A DNA stretch of 34,323 nucleotides, from the NCBI GenBank assembly GCA_005882155.1, contig VBCQ01000045.1, positions 1 through 34,323 of the forward strand, read 5' to 3'. Of this stretch, positions 1 to 10,432 are shown in pieces (the first letter of the stretch is position 1; the number at the start of each line of letters is the position of its first letter). The notes below the pieces were generated by a model. It had not been told where the DNA came from and did not search any database. It saw only the letters and a list, made by a program, of their open reading frames with translations. The stretch comes from Betaproteobacteria bacterium. GTDB lineage: Bacteria; Pseudomonadota; Gammaproteobacteria; Burkholderiales; Burkholderiaceae_C. A program made the translations under genes and the position numbers.

Positions 1-1361
1 AGCGGCCGCAGCTGCTCCCAGGCGCGCGCGACCTGCAACACGCCGATGTCGTCGTGGCGATGGCCGATGATCTGCAAGCCGATCGGCAGGCCGCTCGCGG
101 TGAAGCCGCAGTTGATGCTCGCGGCGGGCTGCTCGCTCATGTTGTACGGCAACGTGAAGGCGATGTGCTCGAACGGGCGAGCCGGGTCGTTGGTGGGGCA
201 CGCCAGCTCGGCGGAGAAGGCGGCGATCGGTGCGGTCGGCGTGAACACGATGTCGAACGGCGCACAGGCCGCGACGGCAGCGTCGCGCATCGCGGCCATC
301 TGGCTGTAGCCGCGGAACACCGCTTCGCCGCTCAGGCCGGCGCCGCCGCGCGCCCATTCGACGATGAACGGCAGCACCTTGGCGCGCCGCTCTTCGCTCA
401 ATGCCGCGATGTCGATCCAGGCGCGGGTGCGCCAGAAGCGGTCCATGCCCTCGGCCATCGCGCGGGTCATGAACGGCGCGAGCGGCTCGACGATCGCACC
501 GGCGCCCTCGAAGGCACGCGCCGCCGCGACAACCGCGTCGCGCGTTTCGGGGTCGACCGGCAGTCCCCAGCCGGCGTCGAGCAGCAGGCCGATCTTCAAG
601 CCGGCGAGGCGCCGATCGAGGTGCTCCCAGGCGATTTGCTGGTACGGCAGGCTCATCGCGTCGCGCGCATCGGGCAGGCTCAGCACGCCCATCATCAGCG
701 CGGCGTCGGCGACCGTTCGCGTCATCGGTCCTGCCACGCGCCCGGCGTACGGCGGATCGATCGGGATTCGCCCCAGGCTCGGCTTCAGCGTGAAGACGCC
801 GCACCAGCCGGCCGGCAATCGCAGCGAGCCGCCGATATCGGTGCCGACGTGCAGCGGCCCGTAGCCGGCGGCCGCCGCCGCACCTCCGCCCGCGCTGCTG
901 CCGCCGGGGTTCTTCGCGAGATCCCAGGGGTTGCGCGTCAGCGGATGAAAGCTCGACAGCCCCGACGACAACATGCCGTAGTCGGGCATCGTCGTCTTGC
1001 CGAGGATCACCGCGCCGGCTTCGCGCAAGCGCGCTGCGGGCGGCGCATCGCGCGTTGCCGGCGTCAGCACGGTGGCGGCGGTGCCGAGTGGAATCGGCAC
1101 GCCTCGCGTCGCGATGTTTTCCTTGATCGTCACCGGGACGCCGTCGAGCGGACCCTGCGGAGCGCCTTTCATCCAGCGCGCTTGCGACGCCTCGGCCTGC
1201 GTCAGCGCCGCATCGGCATCGAGCGCGTAGGTTGCATGCAGATGCGGCTCCCAGGCGTCGATGTGCTTCAGCACGGAGCGTGTCACCTCGAGCGGCGACA
1301 GCGCCTTGCTGGCGTAGGCGGTCAGCAGCTCGGTCGCGCTGAAGTCATGCAGTGCGGTCAT
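1..1361 (-). CDS. Amidase (amidase signature family), 3' end truncated by window edge
   Basis: Reverse-strand reading from ATG at 1361 is open to position 1; contains KENIATRG, GGSSAGGGAAA and GTDIGGSLRLPA amidase-signature motifs. Not in the ORF track because the stop lies outside the window. Confidence 0.9.
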   Translation of the reverse strand, partial: MTALHDFSATELLTAYASKALSPLEVTRSVLKHIDAWEPHLHATYALDADAALTQAEASQARWMKGAPQGPLDGVPVTIKENIATRGVPIPLGTAATVLTPATRDAPPAARLREAGAVILGKTTMPDYGMLSSGLSSFHPLTRNPWDLAKNPGGSSAGGGAAAAAGYGPLHVGTDIGGSLRLPAGWCGVFTLKPSLGRIPIDPPYAGRVAGPMTRTVADAALMMGVLSLPDARDAMSLPYQQIAWEHLDRRLAGLKIGLLLDAGWGLPVDPETRDAVVAAARAFEGAGAIVEPLAPFMTRAMAEGMDRFWRTRAWIDIAALSEERRAKVLPFIVEWARGGAGLSGEAVFRGYSQMAAMRDAAVAACAPFDIVFTPTAPIAAFSAELACPTNDPARPFEHIAFTLPYNMSEQPAASINCGFTASGLPIGLQIIGHRHDDIGVLQVARAWEQLRP

Positions 1362-1364
1362 CGC

Positions 1365-2858
1365 CTACTGCCACGACACCGCACTCATGTCGTTCGCAAA
1401 CACCGGCGAGCTGCTCCACAGCCCTTTGAGCTTCTTGTTCGCGACCGCGAACTGCGGCAACTGGAACATGTACGCGTTGACGCAGTCGTCGGCGAGCTTG
1501 CGCTGGATATCGCCGAGCAGCTTCAGGCGCGCCTTGGGGTCGGTGCTGCTGTTGTATTTCGCGAGCAGCTCGCGATAGGCCTTGCTGTCGTAGCCGTAGT
1601 AGTAGTTCGGGTCGCCGTAGCGGTCGAAGTCCAGCGGCTCGACGTGGCTGATGATCGTCAGGTCGAAGTTGCCCTTGAAGGGGCCCGACAGCCACTGCGC
1701 GAACTCGACGTTTTCGATCTTCGCGACGATGCCGACCTTGGCGAGCTGCGCGGCGACGATCTCGCCGCCCTTGCGTGCATAGACCGGCGGCGGCAGCGTC
1801 AGCGTGACGTTCAGCGGCGTCGCCACGCCGGCCTCTTTCAGCAGCGCCTTCGCCTTCTCCGGGTTGTACGGGTTCACGCCGGTCAGGTCGATGTAGCCGG
1901 CGTCGGTCGGCACCATGTGGCTGCCGATCGGTGCGCCGTAGCCTTCCATCGCGCCATCGACGACCGCCTTGCGGTCGATCGCCGCGGCGATCGCGCGGCG
2001 CACGCGAACGTCGTCGAAGGGCTTGCGCTTGTTGTTGATCGTGACGATGGTCTTGCCCTCGGTGCCGCCCTGGACCACCGAGAAGCGCGGGTCGCTCTGG
2101 AACTGCTTCAGGCTCTGGAAGGCCTGGAAGCGCGGCATGCCGTCGATGTCGCCGGCGAGCAGCGCAGCGACTTGCGCGGCCGGGTCGTTGATGAAGCGGA
2201 AGGTCACTTTCTTCAGCTTGACCGCGGCCGCGTTGCGATAAGCGTCTGACTTCACGAGCGTGATCGACGTGCCCTTGGCCCACGACTCGAACTTGAACGG
2301 GCCGGTGCCGATCGGCTTCGTGCTCGTCGTCGGCGCGCTCTTCGGGTCGAGAATCACCGCGGTGTTTTCGCCCATGCGGAACAGGAAGTTGCCGTCGGCG
2401 TTGTTGAGCACGAGGATCACCGTGTGGGGGTCGGGCGTCTCGATGCGGCTGATGTTGTCGAACACGGCCTTCTTCGCCTTGTTGGTCGAGCCCTCGGCCT
2501 TGGCGCGCTCGAAACTGAACTTCACGTCGCTCGCGTCGAACGCTTCGCCGTCGTGGTACTTCACGCCTTTGCGCAGCTTGAAGGTGTAGACCTTGCCGTC
2601 GGGGTCGATCGTCCAGCTCTCGGCCAACAGCGGCGTGATCGTTCCGTCCATGTTGATCTTGGTGAGGCCCTCGAGCACGTTGTAGTGGACGATCTCGCCG
2701 ATCGCCGCCGCCGATGCGGTGGTCGGGTCGAGTCCTGGCGACGGCTCGAGCACCATCGCGAGGACGACGCTGTCCTTGCGCGTTTGCGCCGAGGCCGGCG
2801 CCGCGATCGTCAGCAGGGTCATCACACAGGCCGCCAGCAATCGGTGATGCAGCTTCAT
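1365..2858 (-). CDS. ABC transporter substrate-binding protein, family 5 (peptide/opine type)
   Basis: 497 aa ORF with signal peptide (MKLHHRLLAACVMTLLTIAAPASAQ) and SBP_bac_5-like text (GLDPTTASAAAIGEIVHYNVLEGLTKI, WTIDPDGKVYTFKLRKGVKYHDGEAFDASDVKFSFER). Confidence 0.93.
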   Translation of the reverse strand: MKLHHRLLAACVMTLLTIAAPASAQTRKDSVVLAMVLEPSPGLDPTTASAAAIGEIVHYNVLEGLTKINMDGTITPLLAESWTIDPDGKVYTFKLRKGVKYHDGEAFDASDVKFSFERAKAEGSTNKAKKAVFDNISRIETPDPHTVILVLNNADGNFLFRMGENTAVILDPKSAPTTSTKPIGTGPFKFESWAKGTSITLVKSDAYRNAAAVKLKKVTFRFINDPAAQVAALLAGDIDGMPRFQAFQSLKQFQSDPRFSVVQGGTEGKTIVTINNKRKPFDDVRVRRAIAAAIDRKAVVDGAMEGYGAPIGSHMVPTDAGYIDLTGVNPYNPEKAKALLKEAGVATPLNVTLTLPPPVYARKGGEIVAAQLAKVGIVAKIENVEFAQWLSGPFKGNFDLTIISHVEPLDFDRYGDPNYYYGYDSKAYRELLAKYNSSTDPKARLKLLGDIQRKLADDCVNAYMFQLPQFAVANKKLKGLWSSSPVFANDMSAVSWQ

Positions 2859-2888
2859 CGTCGGTTCTCCTTTTCGCGAAAGGGCACT

Positions 2889-3552
2889 CTACTTGAGTTG
2901 CGGCACGGCGGCGAGCAGGCGGCGCGTGTACGGATGCTCCGCCTGCTGGAACAGGCGCTCGGGCGTGCCGCGCTCGACGATCAGCCCGTCGTGCATCACG
3001 GCGACCTCGTCGCATAGATGGTCGACCACCGCGAGGTCGTGGCTGATGAACAGATACGCGATTCCGAACTCGGCGCGCAGGTCTTGCAGCAGATTCAGCA
3101 CCTGCGCCTGCACCGAGACGTCGAGCGCACTGACCGGCTCATCGGCGACGATCAGCTTCGGCCGCGTGATCAGCGCGCGGGCGATCGCGATGCGCTGGCG
3201 CTTCAGCGACGATGCGGCCGACGCGCTGGCGCGGATCGAGCGAGCCGTACGGGTCCTGGAACACCATTTGGAAGTCGCGTCGCGCGGCGCGCAACGCGTC
3301 GCTCGGCAAGGCATGCAGGTCGCGGCCGAGCAGGGTCACTGCGCCCGAGGTCGGAGGCTCGAGCGCCATCACGAGACGCGCCAGTGTCGACTTGCCGGAG
3401 CCTGATTCGCCGACGATGCCGAGGCTCTTGCCGGCTTGAAGCTCGAAGCTGACGCCGCGCAAGGCGTGGACGATGGGCCCGGGTTGCAGCACGCTCTCGC
3501 GTGGGAGGCGGTAGTGCTTGGTGAGGTCGCGGACGAGGAGCAGCGGGTTCAT
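2889..3552 (-). pseudogene. OppF/DppF-type ABC transporter ATP-binding protein, interrupted by an apparent deletion and frameshift that removes the ABC signature region
   Basis: N-terminal half (Walker A GESGSGKST, Q-loop [23 protein letters not shown]) in frame 3139..3552; C-terminal half ([39 protein letters not shown]) in frame 2889..3314. The expected LSGGQ-containing segment is in neither frame. Confidence 0.85.
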
Positions 3553-4622
3553 GCGTTGCCCTCACCCCCGCCCTCTCCCAGGGGGACAGGGAGCCGGACA
3601 AACTCCCTCTCCCTCTGGGAGAGGGTTGGGGTGAGGGCCAGCGGCGTGGCCAACACTTCACCCACCCGAATGCAGCGCGCCGCATGACCCTCATCAACAT
3701 CGATCATCGGTGGCAACTCCGCCCGACATGCATCGATCACCCAATCGCAGCGATCCGCGAACGGACACCCCTGCGGCATGTCGACCAACTCAGGCACGCG
3801 ACCCCGAATCGTCACGAGCTTCTGACCGCGGGCCGCACCGAGCCGCGGCCGCGCGCCGAACAGCCCGCGCGTGTACGGATGCGCGAGGCGCGCGAACACG
3901 TTCGCCGTCGGCCCGCTTTCGGCGACGGTGCCGCCGTACATCACCATCACCCGCGCGACGTTGTTCGCCATCACGCCGAGGTCGTGGCTGATCAGCAGCA
4001 GCGCCATGCCGCTCGCGGCAACGAGCTCGGCGATCAGGTCGAGGATCTCGCGCTGGATCGTCACGTCGAGCGCGGTGGTCGGTTCGTCGGCGATCAGCAG
4101 GTCGGGCCCGCAAGCGAGCGCCGCAGCGATCATCACCCGCTGGCGCTGCCCGCCCGAGAGCTGATGCGGATAGGCGTCGAGGCGTCGCGCCGCTTGCGGC
4201 AGGTGCACCTGGTCGAGCAGGCGCAGTGCCTCGGCGCGCGCTTCATGCCCACCCATGCCGCGATGCTGGCGCAGCGGCTCGGCGACCTGGTCGCCGATCG
4301 TGTGCAGCGGGTTCAGCGCGGTCATCGGCTCCTGAAAAATCATCCCGATGCGGTCGCCGCGCAGCGCACACATCGCGGCGTCGGACAGGCCGCAGAGTTC
4401 CCGGCCCTCGAAGCGGATGCTGCCGCTCGTTCGCGCGCCGTGCGGCAGCAAGCCCATCAGCGCGAGCGCGGTCATCGACTTGCCGCAGCCGCTCTCGCCG
4501 ATCAGCCCGACGGTCTCGCCGCGCTGCATCGTGAACGCGATGCCGCGCAAGGCGTCGGCGGGGCCGCGCGCGGTGTTCAATCGAACGCGCAAGTCCTTCA
4601 CTTCGAGCAGCGGCTCGCTCAT
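3549..4622 (-). CDS. OppD/DppD-type ABC transporter ATP-binding protein
   Basis: [28 protein letters not shown], Walker [10 protein letters not shown], signature LSGGQRQR, Walker [15 protein letters not shown]-terminal [11 protein letters not shown] at 4622; C-terminal tail encoded by an interspersed repeat. Confidence 0.93.
   Translation of the reverse strand: MSEPLLEVKDLRVRLNTARGPADALRGIAFTMQRGETVGLIGESGCGKSMTALALMGLLPHGARTSGSIRFEGRELCGLSDAAMCALRGDRIGMIFQEPMTALNPLHTIGDQVAEPLRQHRGMGGHEARAEALRLLDQVHLPQAARRLDAYPHQLSGGQRQRVMIAAALACGPDLLIADEPTTALDVTIQREILDLIAELVAASGMALLLISHDLGVMANNVARVMVMYGGTVAESGPTANVFARLAHPYTRGLFGARPRLGAARGQKLVTIRGRVPELVDMPQGCPFADRCDWVIDACRAELPPMIDVDEGHAARCIRVGEVLATPLALTPTLSQREREFVRLPVPLGEGGGEGNA
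3559..3638. repeat. Interspersed palindromic element of the '[25 protein letters not shown]' type
   Basis: Imperfect inverted repeat: CCCTCACCCCCGCCCTCTCCCAGGGGGACAGGGAG ... CTCCCTCTCCCTCTGGGAGAGGGTTGGGGTGAGGG. The translated peptide [12 protein letters not shown] is recognisable from many proteobacterial genomes. Confidence 0.8.
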
Positions 4623-5452
4623 CGCGCCCTCGCGAGACGCGGGTCGAGCAAGTCGCGCAACCCATCGCCCATCAGGTTCAGCCCGAGCACGCTGGACGCG
4701 ATCGCGAGGCCGGGCCAGATTGCGAGCTGTGGCGCCTGGAACAGCATCGTCTGCGCTTCGTTGAGCATGCGGCCCCACGATGGTTGCGGCGGCTGCGTGC
4801 CGAGGCCGAGATAGCTCAGCGCGGCCTCGGCGAGGATCGCGGTCGCGAACTGGATGGTGGCCTGCACGATCAATCCGCTCGCGATGTTCGGCAGCACATG
4901 GACGAAGGTGATCTGCCACGCGCCCTTGCCGCAAGCGCGCGCGGCGAGCACGTAGTCGCGCGCCCACACGCCATGCGCGGCGGCGCGGCTGATGCGCGCG
5001 AACACGGGAATGTTGAAGATGCCGATCGCGACGATCGAGGTCGCGAGCCCCGGCCCGTAAATGGCGGTCAGCATGATCGCCGACAGCAGCGCCGGAAACG
5101 CGAAGGTGAAGTCCGCCATGCGCATCACGAGTTCTTCGACCCAGCCGCGCCGCGCTGCGGCGAGCAAGCCGAGCGAGACGCCGAAGCCCATGCCGATGCC
5201 CACCGCGATCAGGCCGACGGCGATCGAGTTCTGCGAGCCGACGATCAGCAGCGAGACGATGTCGCGCCCCAGGCTGTCGGTGCCGAGCCAGTGCTGCAGC
5301 GATGGTGCCTGCAGCTTGGCCGGCACGTCGATCTCGAACGCCGAATGCGGCGTCCAGACGAACGACAGCAAGGCGGTGCCGAGCAGCAGCACAACGAGCA
5401 CGCCGCCGACGACGAAGCTCGCATGGCGCACCGCGCGGTCGGCAAAGCTCAT
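4619..5452 (-). CDS. ABC transporter permease, DppC type
   Basis: MSFADRAVRHASFVVGGVLVVLLLGTALLSFVWTP...LGTDSLGRDIVSLLIVGSQNSIAVG...AALSYLGLGTQPPQPSWGRMLNEA; overlaps neighbouring genes by 4 bp on each side. Confidence 0.93.
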   Translation of the reverse strand: MSFADRAVRHASFVVGGVLVVLLLGTALLSFVWTPHSAFEIDVPAKLQAPSLQHWLGTDSLGRDIVSLLIVGSQNSIAVGLIAVGIGMGFGVSLGLLAAARRGWVEELVMRMADFTFAFPALLSAIMLTAIYGPGLATSIVAIGIFNIPVFARISRAAAHGVWARDYVLAARACGKGAWQITFVHVLPNIASGLIVQATIQFATAILAEAALSYLGLGTQPPQPSWGRMLNEAQTMLFQAPQLAIWPGLAIASSVLGLNLMGDGLRDLLDPRLARAR

Positions 5453-6336
5453 CGGTGCCTCGCGCGCAGCCGCGGGTCGATCACCGCATACAGCACGTCG
5501 ACGATGAAGTTGATGACGATCACCGCCGCGGCGAGCAGCATCACGACATTGCGCACAACGATGATGTCGCGGTTGGCGATCGCCTGGAACACGAGCCGCC
5601 CGACACCGGGCAGGCTGAACACGTTCTCGACGACGACGGTGCCGGTCAGCAGGTTGGCGAACTGCAGCCCCATGATCGTCAGCACGGGCACGAAGGCGTT
5701 GCGCAGCACATGGCGCCACAGCACCTCGCGCTCGCTCAGGCCCTTGGCGCGCGCGGTGCGGACGAAGTCTTCGCGCAGCACGTCGAGCACGGCCGAGCGC
5801 GTGATGCGCGCGAGGATCGCGGCCTGCACCGCGGCGAGCGCGACGGCCGGCAGCAGCAACGCCTTGAACGCGTCCCATGCGCTGTCATCCCAGCCGGGAA
5901 AGCCGCCAGCCGAGAACCACTGCAGTTTGACCGAGAACACGAGGATCAACAGGATCGCGAACCAGAAGTTCGGCAGCGCGATGCCGAGCTGGCTCAGCGT
6001 CATCACGCCGATGTCGCCGACCTGGTTGTGGCGCGACGCGGCATAGATGCCGAGCGCCAACGCGAGCACGGTGGTCAGCGTCATCGCCATCAGCGCGAGC
6101 GGGACGGTGACGGCGAGGCGTTCCTTGATCAGCTCGGCGACCGGCGTGTCGTACGAGACGCTTGTGCCCATGTCGCCGACCGCGAGGCCGTGCATCCATG
6201 CGGCGTAGCGCTCGAGCGGCGGCCGATCGAGGCCGAGCTTCAAGCTCAAGGCTTTCAGCGATTCGGGCGTTGCGTCGGCGCCGAGGATCATCTCGGCGGC
6301 GTTGCCGGGCAGCACGTCGAGCACCGCGAAAATCAC
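5449..6336 (-). CDS. ABC transporter permease, DppB type (true start uncertain, probably further upstream)
   Basis: VIFAVLDVLPGNAAEMILG...YDTPVAELIKERLAVTVPLALMAM...PLLERYAAWMHGL-like permease text. GTG at 6336 is the furthest upstream ATG/GTG/TTG in frame, but homologous-looking hydrophobic sequence continues upstream. Confidence 0.88.
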   Translation of the reverse strand: MIFAVLDVLPGNAAEMILGADATPESLKALSLKLGLDRPPLERYAAWMHGLAVGDMGTSVSYDTPVAELIKERLAVTVPLALMAMTLTTVLALALGIYAASRHNQVGDIGVMTLSQLGIALPNFWFAILLILVFSVKLQWFSAGGFPGWDDSAWDAFKALLLPAVALAAVQAAILARITRSAVLDVLREDFVRTARAKGLSEREVLWRHVLRNAFVPVLTIMGLQFANLLTGTVVVENVFSLPGVGRLVFQAIANRDIIVVRNVVMLLAAAVIVINFIVDVLYAVIDPRLRARHR

Positions 6337-6472
6337 CGCCGATGCGGCGAGCAGCGTGGCGACGAATCCGGCGAAGCGTTTGAGGATGAAGAGGCTGATG
6401 GCGGTATCCCGCTGCTGCGTGCCGTCCTATCATGGCGCAAATCGCGCAGTGTTCGCAGTCCAGGAGACACCG

Positions 6473-7930
<1,458 letters not shown>

Positions 7931-7936
7931 ATTTGC

Positions 7937-8006
7937 CGTTCGCCCTGAGCCTGTCGAAGGGTTGTTGGCGGGCGCGCAGGGCTTCGACAAGCTCAGCCCG
8001 AACGGG
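7937..8006. repeat. Interspersed palindromic element of the 'FALSLSKG/STSSARTG' type
   Basis: GTTCGCCCTGAGCCTGTCGAAGGG ... GCTTCGACAAGCTCAGCCCGAAC is a near-perfect inverted repeat with a widely seen six-frame signature (FALSLSKG; STSSARTGR). Confidence 0.75.
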
Positions 8007-8017
8007 AAGGAGCACTG

Positions 8018-8758
8018 ATGAGACTCGACGGCAAATCGGCCATCGTCACCGGCGGCGGTTCCGGCTTCGGCGAAGGCATCGTCAAGAAGTTCATTGCCGA
8101 AGGCGCGAGAGTGTTGATCGCCGATCGCGACGAGACGAATGCGAAGCGCGTGGCGCAGACGACCGGCGCGAGTTGGTTGCGCGTCGACGTGACGCGCTCA
8201 GCCGACGTCAAGGCGATGCTCGACGCGGCACAAACCGAATTCGGCGATCTGAACATCCTCGTCAACAACGCCGGCGTCGGCCATCTGCCGCAGCCGCTCG
8301 AAGGGCTGACCGAGGACGAATTCGACCGCATCGTCGCGGTCAACATCAAGGCGATCTATCTGGCGGCGAAGGAAGTGGTGCCGCGCTTCAAGGCGACGAA
8401 GCAAGGCGTGATCCTCAACATCGCGAGCACGGCGGGAGTGAGCCCGCGCCCGCGCCTCGCCTGGTACAACGCGAGCAAGGGCTGGGTCATCACCGCGACG
8501 CGCGCGATGGCCGTCGAGCTCGCACCGTTCGGCATCCGCGTCAACGCGCTGAACCCGGTGGCCGGCGAAACGCCGATGCTGAAGACCTTCATGGGCGAAG
8601 ACACGCCGGAGATGCGCGCGAAGTTTCTCTCGACGATTCCGCTCGGGCGCTTCTCGACGCCAGAAGACCTCGGCAACGCAGCGTGTTTTCTGTGCAGCGA
8701 CGAAGCGTCGATGATCACCGGCGTCGCGATGGAGGTCGACGGCGGGCGGTGTATTTGA
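8018..8758 (+). CDS. SDR family oxidoreductase
   Basis: TGGGSGFGEGI nucleotide-binding motif, NNAGVG, YNASKGW (YxxxK), C-terminal ITGVAMEVDGGRCI; GGAAGGAG ribosome-binding site upstream. Confidence 0.94.
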   Translation: MRLDGKSAIVTGGGSGFGEGIVKKFIAEGARVLIADRDETNAKRVAQTTGASWLRVDVTRSADVKAMLDAAQTEFGDLNILVNNAGVGHLPQPLEGLTEDEFDRIVAVNIKAIYLAAKEVVPRFKATKQGVILNIASTAGVSPRPRLAWYNASKGWVITATRAMAVELAPFGIRVNALNPVAGETPMLKTFMGEDTPEMRAKFLSTIPLGRFSTPEDLGNAACFLCSDEASMITGVAMEVDGGRCI

Positions 8759-9518
8759 TCAGGCCGCTCTGAGCAACCCGTCGGCGAGCCAGCCGTGCAG
8801 TGCGCCGACCGCGATCGCGGCGGCTCGATCTTCACCGACTTGCAACGTGGCGAGCGCGCAAAGCTGTTCGAATGTGGCGCCCCGCAACATGGCGCGCAGC
8901 AAGGCAGCGGCGTTGTCGTCGAGCGCGCGCCAGCGCGTGTCGAGCCCGACGCGCCAGACCAGCAATGCATGCTGGTGTGCCGCGGGTTCGGGCAATTCGG
9001 GCTCGTCGCCCGATTCGGGATCGAATGATTTCAGCGCGCGCCACACCGGCTCGATCGCCCAGTGCAGCGTCAGCAGCTGCACGCTTGGGTGCGGCTTAAA
9101 CACCAGCGCCGGCCATTGATCGGGTGCGATCGTCGCGAGGGTCGCGGCGGCGAGCGGCGTCGCATCGGCGGCACTCCATCCGCGCGAGGTCGGTAAACGC
9201 GGGATGCGCGACGAGTTCGTCGTGCGCGGCCATGAACTCGCACAGGCGATCGCCAAACCAGCGGATCGACGGCTGCTGCGACGGGTGCGCCGCGATATAG
9301 GCGCAAGCAAGCGCATCGAACGCGGCGTCGCCCATCGCCGACGGCAGCACGCCGAAGTTGTCGCGCAGCGCACCGATCAGCCGCTCGGCGTAGGCGTGCT
9401 GGTAAATGCGCAGCAGCGGCTGGCGTTCGGCTGCCAACCGGAGCAGCGTCGGGTCGGGCGGAAGACCTTCGACGATCGCCTGCTTCAGCTGTTGTTGTTG
9501 CGTCGCCAGCGTGCTCAT
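8759..9518 (-). pseudogene. DUF2063 family protein (BufC/HvfC-like MNIO partner), broken by an apparent short deletion/frameshift near 9170
   Basis: [18 protein letters not shown]...RIYQHAYAERLIGALRDNFGVLPSAMGDAAFDALACAYIAAHPS in frame 9096..9518; AADATPLAAATLATIAPDQWPALVFKPHPSVQLLTLHWAIEPVWRAL in frame 8759..9373. Starts with a 4-bp ATGA overlap with the upstream gene. Confidence 0.82.
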
Positions 9519-10360
9519 GCGGCGATCGTTTCAGTCAACGAGCTCAGCGAGCGCGCCTGCACTCGGCGCGCAATGTCGAGCTCGCCGAGCAGCTCGGCGA
9601 GCGGCGGGATGTGGTCGTCGCGCTCGATCATCGTCGGCACCGCGCCGAGCTGGCGCACCGTGTACGCATAGAGCTGCCACACCGCGTCGCAGACCGGATG
9701 GTCGTGGGTGTCGACGAGGTAGTCGCCATGGTCTTCATGGCCGGCCAGATGAATCTGCCGCACGCGGTTCTTCGGCATCGCATCGATGAAGCGATGCGCG
9801 TCGAAGCCGTGGTTCACGCTCGACACGTAGACGTTGTTGACATCGAGCAGCAGCTCGCAGTCGGCGCGGCGCGCGAGCTCGGCGATGAATTCCCATTCGC
9901 TCATCTCGTCGCCGTTGAACGCGACATAGCTCGACACGTTCTCCAGCAGCAAGCGGCGACCTAGCACGTCTTGCACCTGCTGCACGCGCGTGACGAGGTG
10001 GCGCAAGGCCGCCTCGGTGTAGGGCATCGGCAGCAGATCGTGCAGGTTGTGGTGGTCGACGCCGGTCCAGCACAAATGGTCGGAGATCCACGCGGGCTCG
10101 ATGCGCTGCGCCAGTGCCTTCAGGCTGCACAGGTAGCCGAGGTCGAGCGCGTCGGCGCTGCCGATCGACAGCGAGACGCCGTGCATCACCATTGGAACAT
10201 CGCGCCGGATCGCGTCGAGGTAGTGCAGCGGCTTGCCGCCGCCGACCATGTAGTTCTCGGAGATGACTTCGAGCCAGTCGACGCCGGCAGGACGCTGCTC
10301 CGCGAAGTCGCGGTAGTGCTCGGTGCGCAGGCCGAGGCCGAAGCCGCTGATCGATGTCAT
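9515..10360 (-). CDS. DUF692/MNIO family multinuclear iron enzyme (BufB/HvfB-like)
   Basis: [113 protein letters not shown] are hallmark DUF692 motifs. Confidence 0.95.
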   Translation of the reverse strand: MTSISGFGLGLRTEHYRDFAEQRPAGVDWLEVISENYMVGGGKPLHYLDAIRRDVPMVMHGVSLSIGSADALDLGYLCSLKALAQRIEPAWISDHLCWTGVDHHNLHDLLPMPYTEAALRHLVTRVQQVQDVLGRRLLLENVSSYVAFNGDEMSEWEFIAELARRADCELLLDVNNVYVSSVNHGFDAHRFIDAMPKNRVRQIHLAGHEDHGDYLVDTHDHPVCDAVWQLYAYTVRQLGAVPTMIERDDHIPPLAELLGELDIARRVQARSLSSLTETIAA

Positions 10361-10372
10361 CGTGAGGGCATG

Positions 10373-10407
10373 AAAAAACCGGCGCGCAAGACAAGCATGC
10401 GCGCCGG
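10373..10407 (-). terminator. Intrinsic terminator-like hairpin between precursor and MNIO enzyme genes
   Basis: Minus-strand CCGGCGCGC-atgcttgtctt-GCGCGCCGG followed by TTTTTT (stem 10379-10387 / 10399-10407, U-tract 10373-10378). Confidence 0.85.
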
Positions 10408-10432
10408 AATTTCTGATCGATCTTGGAGCTGA

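Noticed and set aside
54-2249. 731-aa plus-strand ORF and similar long Arg/Ala-rich ORFs (e.g. 15423..17327 -, 5885..7990 -, 19385..21016 -, 30397..31890 +)
   Set aside because: They run antisense or out of frame over confidently identified genes, have Arg/Ala/His-rich composition typical of alternative frames in high-GC DNA, and show no domain motifs.
3559-3638. Considered as insertion sequence or transposon remnant
   Set aside because: Too short, no transposase or target-site duplication seen; better described as a widespread palindromic interspersed repeat.
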